This document shows, one piece after another, positions 30,899-37,538 of a DNA stretch of 43,362 bases (positions within the stretch are counted from its first letter, which is position 1; the number at the start of each line of letters is the position of its first letter). The DNA is taken from positions 7,231 to 50,592 of the forward strand of contig DFCS01000026.1 in NCBI GenBank assembly GCA_002367105.1, written 5' to 3'. This DNA is from Hungatella sp. UBA3048. GTDB taxonomy: Bacteria > Bacillota > Clostridia > Lachnospirales > Lachnospiraceae. The notes under the pieces are model-generated. The model did not search any database, was not told where the DNA came from, and worked only from the letters and a program-made list of their open reading frames with translations. Position numbers and translations under genes: made by a program.

Positions 30899-32362
30899 AT
30901 GGCAATTAATTTATCAAATTCAAATCTGGCGACCAGAGAGACCCGGCTAGGCTCCATTACCGGATATGTCGGAGACTTACATGATCTGGCCAGCCAGAGC
31001 AAATGCGGCAGCTTAAAGGGCTGCGGGCGCTGTTTTTCCCAGTCAAGTACCTGCCTTTCCGGCTGTGCCCTGGGCCAGCTTGGAGGGATCCGGGATGTGG
31101 CGGTCATCCACCACGGCCCTTCCGGGTGCTCGGCAACGGCCAGTTCTCAGTACATCATTACCAATCAGGTGGCTGCTAAAAGAGGAGTCGTAAACAAATC
31201 CGTATACATTGGTACGGATATGAATGAGAATGATACCATTTTCGGTTCCACAGAAGCGCTGGCGGATATCATTGCGGAGGTCAACCGTCGTTACCAGCCT
31301 AAGGCAATATTTGTCAGCAGCTCCTGTGCTACCGGGATCATCGGAGAGGATATTGACAGCGTGGTGGATGAGGTGAAGGACCAGATTCCGGTGCCTGTCA
31401 TAGCCGTTCACTGCGAGGGCTTTAAATCGCGGATTTGGGCGACCGGGTTTGATATATCCGATCATGCGGTGTTAAGCGGAATCGTAAAGCCGCCCAAGCA
31501 GAAAAGAAACACCATTAACTTTAAAAACTTTTTTGAAAGCGCCAGAAATGAAGTTATTGAAATCTTTAAGAATTTTGATTTAGAACCCATTTTTTTATAT
31601 GCCAACGCAACGGTGGAAGAACTGGAACATTTATCAGAGTCCGTTGCTACGACATGCATCTGCGGAGTTCTTGGAAATTATCTGGGTAACGGCTTAGAAG
31701 AGCTGTACGGTGTTCCCTATATCCGTACCGTCAATCCCTTAGGAATCGTCGGATTTGAGACCTGGCTTAGAGAAATCGGAAGGGTGGCCGGCAAGCAGCT
31801 AGAGGTGGAACATTACATAGAAGAACAGAGAAAGATCTATATTCCCCAGATTGAAGCGGTAAAGAAAGAATTAAAGGGATTAAAGGCAGTTCTCGGAATG
31901 GGACCGGGCTATACCTTTGAGGTGTCGAGAGTTTTAAACGAGCTGGGAATCGAAGTGGTTTGGGCGCTGGCATGGCATTATGACAAGAAATACGAAAACG
32001 GGGATGTTCCTCCTGCCATGAGTTATCTTCTTGACAATGAGATCAATTTTGAAGCAAGCGTTGCGGACCAGCAGAACTTTGAGGTAATGAACATCTTAAA
32101 CAAATACCGTCCTGATTTATATCTTTCCCGCCATCCCGGCTCCACGGTATGGGCCATTAAACAGGGAACGCCGGCGGTCTATGTGGCGGACGAATACATG
32201 ATATTCGGTTATAAGCATACCCTGGAGTTCGCTCATACGGTTTTAGATACCATACGGAACCGGAGCTTTGAACAGAATCTGGCAAAACGAGTGAAGCTGC
32301 CTTACACGGACTGGTGGTATAAGCAGGATGTGGGAAGCTTCTTAGAGGAGGTGATTGGCTGA
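30899..32362 (+). CDS. NifD-like catalytic subunit of a nitrogenase-like reductase
   Basis: This 487-residue protein starts at ATG 30899, since TTGGAGG precedes it; ATG 30866 upstream is less likely. P-cluster ligands match nitrogenase: Cys52 (or Cys56), Cys77 in HHGPSGC and Cys143 in SSSCATGIIGED. The cofactor ligands match too: Cys255, aligned without gaps to NifD Cys275 up to the YG[IV]P motif, and His440 in GYKHTLEFAH. In the ungapped CEGF segment, NifD Gln191 and His195 become Trp180 and Phe184, and Arg96 becomes Tyr85. The enzyme thus seems to hold a NifB-type cofactor but not the N2-reducing pocket. An extra Cys-rich N-terminus (Cys36, 42, 45, 52, 56) stands out. A methylthio-alkane-reductase-like role is inferred. 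Confidence 0.88.
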   Translation: MAINLSNSNLATRETRLGSITGYVGDLHDLASQSKCGSLKGCGRCFSQSSTCLSGCALGQLGGIRDVAVIHHGPSGCSATASSQYIITNQVAAKRGVVNKSVYIGTDMNENDTIFGSTEALADIIAEVNRRYQPKAIFVSSSCATGIIGEDIDSVVDEVKDQIPVPVIAVHCEGFKSRIWATGFDISDHAVLSGIVKPPKQKRNTINFKNFFESARNEVIEIFKNFDLEPIFLYANATVEELEHLSESVATTCICGVLGNYLGNGLEELYGVPYIRTVNPLGIVGFETWLREIGRVAGKQLEVEHYIEEQRKIYIPQIEAVKKELKGLKAVLGMGPGYTFEVSRVLNELGIEVVWALAWHYDKKYENGDVPPAMSYLLDNEINFEASVADQQNFEVMNILNKYRPDLYLSRHPGSTVWAIKQGTPAVYVADEYMIFGYKHTLEFAHTVLDTIRNRSFEQNLAKRVKLPYTDWWYKQDVGSFLEEVIG

Positions 32363-33660
32363 TGGCGAAGATCTTAGATAAACAGCGGTATAAATGCGCG
32401 ATGAGCGCCATGCAGACCGTTCAGGCGATTGAACGGGCGATTCCTGTCCTTCATTCCGGTCCGGGTTGCGCCCAGAAGCTTTCCAATTCCTCGGGAAGCT
32501 CCGGCTATTTTTCACCCAACATCTATCCCTGCACCAGCATCAATGAAAGGGATGTTGTGTTCGGAGGTGTTAAAAAGCTTGAATCAACCATCAAACATTC
32601 CCTGGAAGTCATTGATGCCGATTTATATGTGGTGTTGACCGGCTGCATCCCGGAGATCGTGGGTGACAACACAGAAGAAGTGGTGGAAGGGTTCCAGGAT
32701 GCCGAAAAACCGGTCATCTATGCATCCACCGCAGGCTTTAAGGGCAACAACTATAAGGGCCACGAGCAGGTGGTGGATGCAATCATTGACCAGCTTTTGG
32801 AACGGTCTGATATCCGGGTAAAAAATCTGGTGAATATATGGGCAGATGTGCCTTATCAGGATGAGTTCTGGCTGGGAAATTTAAGAGAGCTTGAAAAACT
32901 GGTTCAGGAACTGGGTCTTACACCGAATACGATATTTGGCTATCAAAGGGGATTAAGTAACATAAAGAGGATACCGCAAGCCGATTTTAACTTACTGGTG
33001 TCTCCTTGGGTCGGGCTTAATAACATGAAGAACATGGAGAAAAAGCTTGGAATCCCTTACCTCCACTATCCGACTCTCCCCATTGGGGCCTTTGAAACCA
33101 GTAAATTTCTTCGGGAAGTGGGCGGGTTTGCAAGAGTGCCGGAGGAGAAGATAGAAAGCCTGATTGCAGAGAAAGAGGCTTATTACTACTATTACATCGA
33201 ACGCTATGCGGATTTGTTTCTGGAGACCAGAGTCATGTCAAAGCAGTTTACGGTTGTGTCAGATGCCCAATATGCCCTTGGCATTACAAAGTTCCTGGTC
33301 AATGATCTGGGCTTATTTCCCGCAAAGCAGTTCGTTACGGATGATACCCCAAGAGAATTCCGGGAAAAGGTCTGTTCCTATTTTAAGGAACTGAATTTTG
33401 GTATAGAAGCAGAGATGAGCTTTGAGACCGATGGCTACAAGATCCACAACGAGATCAAAGCTCATGATTATCATGGATATCCTCTGATTCTTGGAGGCCA
33501 TTGGGAGAAAGAGATTGCAAAACAGACCGATGCCCATTTCCTTAATGTATCCTGGCCTGTCAATGAAAGACTGGTCATGAACAGCTATTATGCAGGATAT
33601 GACGGAGGCTTAAAGCTGATCGAAGACATCTATTCCGTTGCCAGAACAAGATTCAATTAA
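32362..33660 (+). CDS. NifK-like subunit of a nitrogenase-like reductase
   Basis: This is the 432-residue partner of the NifD-like protein, and its start codon overlaps that gene's stop by one base. The three P-cluster cysteines are visible: Cys12 in RYKCAMSA, Cys36 in HSGPGC and Cys95 in LTGCIPEIVGDN, spaced much as Cys70, 95 and 153 in NifK. It is about 90 residues shorter than Mo-nitrogenase NifK, lacking the N-terminal extension, as in alternative nitrogenases and nitrogenase-like reductases. Later conserved pieces include PIGAFETSKFLREV. Together with the upstream gene it should form an alpha2-beta2 heterotetramer. Confidence 0.88.
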   Translation: MAKILDKQRYKCAMSAMQTVQAIERAIPVLHSGPGCAQKLSNSSGSSGYFSPNIYPCTSINERDVVFGGVKKLESTIKHSLEVIDADLYVVLTGCIPEIVGDNTEEVVEGFQDAEKPVIYASTAGFKGNNYKGHEQVVDAIIDQLLERSDIRVKNLVNIWADVPYQDEFWLGNLRELEKLVQELGLTPNTIFGYQRGLSNIKRIPQADFNLLVSPWVGLNNMKNMEKKLGIPYLHYPTLPIGAFETSKFLREVGGFARVPEEKIESLIAEKEAYYYYYIERYADLFLETRVMSKQFTVVSDAQYALGITKFLVNDLGLFPAKQFVTDDTPREFREKVCSYFKELNFGIEAEMSFETDGYKIHNEIKAHDYHGYPLILGGHWEKEIAKQTDAHFLNVSWPVNERLVMNSYYAGYDGGLKLIEDIYSVARTRFN

Positions 33661-33686
33661 CAGGCGAGGTTCATGGAGGGAGTATT

Positions 33687-34121
33687 ATGCCATATAAAAT
33701 TGCAGTTGCATCTTCTGATGGTGAGAATATTGATCTGAATTTTGGGGCAGCCCATGAATTTTTTATCTATGAAGTGGGAGAACAAGGGGGGTATGCCCTT
33801 TTGGAAATAAGAGAAGCCAGCAAGGAAGCCGGGGGGCCTTCCTTCTGTCAGGACGGGTGCAAAGGAGGGGGCTGCGAAGGCTCTCATGTAAACCCGCCCA
33901 GGGTGGATTTCATTACAGACTGCCGTTGTGTCATCTGCAAAAAGATCGGTTTTCACATTCAGAAACAGCTTGAGAAAAAGGCGGTCAGCACTTTTGATGT
34001 GGAAGGGAGAATTGAAGACGCAATGGAGAAAATCACATGGTATTTTCACCGGATGGATCATCATCAGTCAATTCGGGGAATGGTGAATGGAACATTAAAA
34101 GGAAAGGGAGGAAAGGGATGA
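33687..34121 (+). CDS. NifX-like protein 2, cysteine-rich
   Basis: This 144-residue protein begins like the first NifX-like protein (YKIAVASSDG). It reads LNFGAAHEFFIY where the first has QHFGRAEVFYI, so the cofactor-contact His is missing. It also has a Cys-rich stretch at about residues 54-80 with pairs CQDGCKGGGC and CRCVIC. It may carry a cluster or metal itself. The TGA stop overlaps the next start (ATGA), coupling it to the transporter genes. Proteins of this kind follow DK genes in several nitrogenase-like operons; a cofactor chaperone or storage role is inferred. GGAGGG precedes ATG 33687. Confidence 0.8.
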   Translation: MPYKIAVASSDGENIDLNFGAAHEFFIYEVGEQGGYALLEIREASKEAGGPSFCQDGCKGGGCEGSHVNPPRVDFITDCRCVICKKIGFHIQKQLEKKAVSTFDVEGRIEDAMEKITWYFHRMDHHQSIRGMVNGTLKGKGGKG

Positions 34122-34948
34122 TGAATCAATGGATAAAAAAAATCGCTCTGAAAGCAGTTCTGACAGCATTGGGAGCGGCAATGCTGACAGGATGCGGCAA
34201 AAAAACGGCGGCAGCAGACACCGGGGTCACAAAAGTGGTGGTAGGAACCGGTAATGCCTATGCACCTTATTGCTATCTCGATGAGAAAGGAGACCTTGCC
34301 GGATATGAGTACGAGGTTTTAAAGGCAGTGGATGAACTGCTTCCCCAGTATGCGTTTGAATATCAGACCTCTGATTTTGCCAATGTGCTGATATCCGTTG
34401 ATGCAGGCAAGATTGATCTTGCAGCCCATCAATACGAGTGGAACAAGGAAAGGGATGAAAAATATTTATTTGGAAAAGAACCATATACCACCTATGTGAC
34501 CTACCTTGCCGTAACAGCTGACCGGACGGATATTAAGTCCCTTGATGATCTAAAGGGCCGGAAGGTAAAAAGCTCCACCGGGTCAAATTCCGTGTATATC
34601 CTGGAGAATTATAATAAAGACCATCCGGATAATCCCATAAAGATTGATTACGTGGATAATTCAACCGATGAAGAAACTGTTACAGGCCTGATAAACGGTG
34701 TCTGGGATGCCACCATCCTGACAAAGCGGGATACGGAAAAGCTGAATCAAAACTATGGAGGCGGCAGGGACGTCTTAAAGGTGACGGGAGAACCGGTCCA
34801 GTCTTCTTCCACATACTTTGTATTTGCAAAAGACAATACCGGGCTGCAGGAGGCAGTGGATGGAGCGGTAAAGCAATTAAAGGAAAGCGGAAAACTTGCA
34901 CAGATATCAAAGGATGTAATCGGCGGGGATTATACGGAAAGCGAGTAA
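34118..34948 (+). CDS. Family 3 solute-binding lipoprotein, probably for cystine-like sulfur compounds
   Basis: This is a 276-residue extracellular binding lipoprotein with a signal ending LTGC (Cys26). ATG 34118 overlaps the preceding stop and follows GGGAGGAAAGGG; ATG 34121 is equally possible. The mature domain recalls the TcyJ/TcyK cystine and S-methylcysteine binders: GTGNAYAPYCYLDEKG near the start, GYEYEVLKAVDE, an IDLAAHQYEWNKERDEKY stretch and a KSSTGSNSVYILENYNK hinge. This was judged from memory. Being in the same operon as the nitrogenase-like enzyme, it probably delivers that enzyme's substrate or a precursor. Confidence 0.8.
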   Translation: MMNQWIKKIALKAVLTALGAAMLTGCGKKTAAADTGVTKVVVGTGNAYAPYCYLDEKGDLAGYEYEVLKAVDELLPQYAFEYQTSDFANVLISVDAGKIDLAAHQYEWNKERDEKYLFGKEPYTTYVTYLAVTADRTDIKSLDDLKGRKVKSSTGSNSVYILENYNKDHPDNPIKIDYVDNSTDEETVTGLINGVWDATILTKRDTEKLNQNYGGGRDVLKVTGEPVQSSSTYFVFAKDNTGLQEAVDGAVKQLKESGKLAQISKDVIGGDYTESE

Positions 34949-34952
34949 TGGT

Positions 34953-35654
34953 ATGGATAAACTGTTTGGCTGGGAGCGGTTCTTTGAAAATATCCCTAAA
35001 ATTCTTCCGTATTTATCAGTGACCTTTCGGATTGTGGTTTATGCCACAGTATTTGGAGTGCTTCTTGCCGCGTTCATTGTTCTGGCAGAGCTTAAAAAGA
35101 TACCGGTCCTGAATCCGTTTTTTAAGGTGTATGTCTCATTCATGAGAGGAACCCCCATGCTGGTACAGCTGATGATCATTTATTACGGGATACCGGCCCT
35201 TATTGATCCTGTTCTCGGTACCAACTTAAACCGGGGGTTCAGTGCGGCAACGTTTGCTTATATTACCTTTCTCTTAAATCAGGGGGCATTTCTTTCTGCC
35301 ATATTTTACGGCGCGATCACCGCCATTCCCTATGGGCAGACAGAGGCGGGGCTAAGTGTGGGGCTTACGGAGCTTCAGACCTTTCGAAGGATCCTTTTGC
35401 CCCAGATGGTAAGGATTGCCCTTCCGCCCTTTGGTTCTGATCTGGTGGGCCTGTTTCAAAATTCCTCTCTTGTATTTCTGATTGGTGTTACCGATATCAT
35501 GGGAAGGGCCAAATCCATCGGAGCGGCCACAAAACATGTACTGGAAGCCTATGTGTTTGTTGTGATCATCTATATTGTTATCAGTTTAACAATCCGGCTT
35601 CTTTTTTATTACCTGAATACAAAACTGGAGTATGGGAGAGAAGGGGTAGAATGA
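34953..35654 (+). CDS. Polar amino acid ABC transporter permease, sulfur operon, subunit 1
   Basis: This is a 233-residue inner-membrane permease with about five helices. The EAA loop is near residues 128-149 (QTEAGLSVGLTELQTFRRIL), and the SFMRGTPMLVQLMIIYYGIP stretch of the HisM/TcyL-like family is at about 49-68. It begins 4 nt after the binding-protein gene and overlaps the second permease by 4 nt (ATGA). It is distinct from the permeases at 2776-4093, so the window holds two separate family-3 importers behind similar leaders. Confidence 0.9.
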   Translation: MDKLFGWERFFENIPKILPYLSVTFRIVVYATVFGVLLAAFIVLAELKKIPVLNPFFKVYVSFMRGTPMLVQLMIIYYGIPALIDPVLGTNLNRGFSAATFAYITFLLNQGAFLSAIFYGAITAIPYGQTEAGLSVGLTELQTFRRILLPQMVRIALPPFGSDLVGLFQNSSLVFLIGVTDIMGRAKSIGAATKHVLEAYVFVVIIYIVISLTIRLLFYYLNTKLEYGREGVE

Positions 35655-36361
35655 ATTTTAATACAGCTCATTTTTATGAAAGCTTTATTTATGGTATTAA
35701 GTATTTTCCCAATACCTTGAGGCTTGTGTTCATTCCGCTGGCCATTGGCCTGACTCTGGGAACGGTAACTGCGCTGGTCAGGGTCTATAAAGTGCCTGTT
35801 CTTTGTAAGCTTCTTGGGATATTTGTTACCGTATATCAGGGCGTTCCCATTGTGGTGGCTCTGATGATATATAACCTGGTTTTCATGCTCAAATTCAATG
35901 ATCTGGCAGGATTTTTACATATTAAAACAAAAGCTGCTGACGTTGATAATATTTGGGTGGGAATTTTTGCGCTGAGCCTTACTGCCGTGTGTTCCATATC
36001 AGAGGCCATCCGGGGAGCCCTGCTGTCCATTGACAAAGGGCAGGATGAAGCCGGATATTCCGTAGGGCTCACAAAGGTCCAGACCATCAGGAGGATTATT
36101 ATCCCCCAGATGATCCCGGCGGCCATTCCTGCCCTGACCAATCATGTGGTCGGCTTAATCAAGGCCTCCTCTGTTGTTATGGCCATCGGTATTATTGAAA
36201 TCGTGGCAGGCGCCATCATTCCAAGCTCCCGGACGTATTCCTTTTTTGAAGGATATGTTGCGGCCGCAGTCATATACTGGGCTTTTACCATTATGATCGA
36301 ATATCTGGCAAAGGTTTTAAGACGCCATACAGGTAGATTCAGGAGGAATCCATATGATTGA
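35651..36361 (+). CDS. Polar amino acid ABC transporter permease, sulfur operon, subunit 2
   Basis: This is a 236-residue permease pairing with the product of 34953-35654. The EAA loop is at about 134-155 (QDEAGYSVGLTKVQTIRRII), and VYQGVPIVVALMIYNLVF is near 60-77. The upstream gene ends in AGAAGGGGTAGA, supplying the ribosome site. It overlaps the ATPase gene by 8 nt. All features are normal for a heterodimeric cystine-type importer such as TcyLM. Confidence 0.9.
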   Translation: MNFNTAHFYESFIYGIKYFPNTLRLVFIPLAIGLTLGTVTALVRVYKVPVLCKLLGIFVTVYQGVPIVVALMIYNLVFMLKFNDLAGFLHIKTKAADVDNIWVGIFALSLTAVCSISEAIRGALLSIDKGQDEAGYSVGLTKVQTIRRIIIPQMIPAAIPALTNHVVGLIKASSVVMAIGIIEIVAGAIIPSSRTYSFFEGYVAAAVIYWAFTIMIEYLAKVLRRHTGRFRRNPYD

Positions 36362-37109
36362 AGTGAAAAATGTAAAAAAGACCTTTGGAAAGCAGCAGGT
36401 CCTAAAGGATGTTTCTGTGGAGGTGGAGGATGGCCATGTGGTGGTTGTCCTTGGCCCCAGCGGATCGGGAAAAACCACATTGCTGCGGTGTATTAATTTC
36501 CTGGAAAACGCGGACAGCGGACAGCTTGCCATCGGAGATACCTGTGTGGATTTAAAAAAAGCCACCAAAAAGCAAATACTGGAGATCAGAAGGAAAACGG
36601 CCTTTGTTTTTCAAAATTACAATCTTTTTGCCAATAAAACAGCATTGGAAAATGTGATAGAAGGCCTTGTTACGGCAAGGCATATTCCCAGGGAGGAAGC
36701 CATAAAACGAGGGAAGGAAGCCCTTGACTGGGTGGGACTGGGGGAGAAATATCATTGTTATCCTTACAAACTTTCCGGCGGACAGCAGCAGCGGGTGGGC
36801 ATTGCCAGAGCCTTTGTCTTAAATCCGGAAGTGATTCTGTTTGACGAACCGACTTCTGCCCTGGACCCGGAGCTGGTAGGAGAAACCCTTGATATCATTA
36901 AGAAAGTGGCGGGAAGAGGAATTACGATGATTGTGGTGACTCATGAAATGTCCTTTGCCCAGGATGTTGCGGATAAAGTGATCTTTATGGATGAAGGGGT
37001 CGTTGTGGAAGAGGGAAGTCCGGAAGAGATTTTTTCAAATCCGAAAGAAGAAAGAACCAGACAATTTTTATCGAGGATCATTTCCCTGGATTCCAACTAT
37101 TCGATATAG
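36354..37109 (+). CDS. Polar amino acid ABC transporter ATPase, sulfur operon
   Basis: This 251-residue GlnQ/TcyN-type ATPase is the last gene of the nitrogenase-like operon. Walker A is GPSGSGKTT at about 36-44, the Q-loop FVFQNYNLFAN, the signature LSGGQQQR, Walker B VILFDEPTSALDPE and the switch His in VVTHEM. GGAGGAATCC within the preceding gene is the ribosome site. A strong terminator follows at 37227. Its sequence differs clearly from the ATPase at 4098-4850, so the two transporters are not a recent duplication. Confidence 0.92.
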   Translation: MIEVKNVKKTFGKQQVLKDVSVEVEDGHVVVVLGPSGSGKTTLLRCINFLENADSGQLAIGDTCVDLKKATKKQILEIRRKTAFVFQNYNLFANKTALENVIEGLVTARHIPREEAIKRGKEALDWVGLGEKYHCYPYKLSGGQQQRVGIARAFVLNPEVILFDEPTSALDPELVGETLDIIKKVAGRGITMIVVTHEMSFAQDVADKVIFMDEGVVVEEGSPEEIFSNPKEERTRQFLSRIISLDSNYSI

Positions 37110-37226
37110 CAGGTATTACAGGAAAAAACAGAAAGAAAACCAAAAACTCCGGAGAAATGGACCGGAGAAAATACTACCTATACAAGGTTTTATTGTTTCC
37201 GGTAGATTAAAAAAAGAGTATTGTAG

Positions 37227-37273
37227 AATAAGCCGGATACTCACTTTAAAAAAGGATATCCGGCTTATTTTTT
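37227..37273 (+). terminator. Terminator of the nitrogenase-like/transporter operon
   Basis: AATAAGCCGGATA (37227-37239) pairs perfectly with TATCCGGCTTATT (37257-37269), then more T to 37273. The gap 37110-37538 holds this terminator, the repeat cluster described next and no gene. Confidence 0.92.
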
Positions 37274-37277
37274 GCTC

Positions 37278-37405
37278 TTAACAATCGTTAGGAAGCGAGA
37301 TCTTTCAGAAAAAATAAGTAATTGTTAGTTCCCGGAATGGATGATAGAATTATATGGAGGCAGGTTTTGGTTTAAGTAATTGTTTGGGTTTCATCGCTTA
37401 ACAAT
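37278..37405 (+). promoter_or_regulatory. Cluster of repeated TTAACAAT / TAAGTAATTGTT boxes upstream of the PTS activator
   Basis: TAAGTAATTGTT occurs at 37315-37326 and 37373-37384, 58 nt apart. TTAACAAT occurs at 37278-37285 and 37398-37405, roughly inverted to the ATTGTT part. Four related half-sites within 130 nt look like binding sites for a regulator, perhaps the PRD/Mga-type protein encoded at 37539. Confidence 0.5.
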
Positions 37406-37538
37406 ATACGATAAACTCAAAAACTGTCCTGTTTATTTTATGGGGCAGTCAGCGTTCAGAGAAATTGCCGTTAAAATAAGAAATACAGGAAGGGAAGGTT
37501 TTGACGCAAATACAAAGGTCATCCTCTAAGGTGGTTTT

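Noticed and set aside
28716..33660. A conventional nitrogen-fixing nif operon
   Set aside because: No nifE, nifN or nifV is present in the window. The NifD-like protein lacks the Gln191 and His195 equivalents, NifK is short, and the leader counts cysteine. True N2 fixation remains possible only if the missing genes lie elsewhere.
29610..33660. CfbCD or BchLNB-type tetrapyrrole reductase
   Set aside because: Those enzymes work without a NifB-made cofactor and lack the NifD Cys275/His442 ligands, which are present here, and nifB lies in the same operon.
2776..37109. The two family-3 ABC transporters as a recent duplication
   Set aside because: Gene order differs (binding protein last versus first) and the proteins diverge clearly, so only the leader design is shared.
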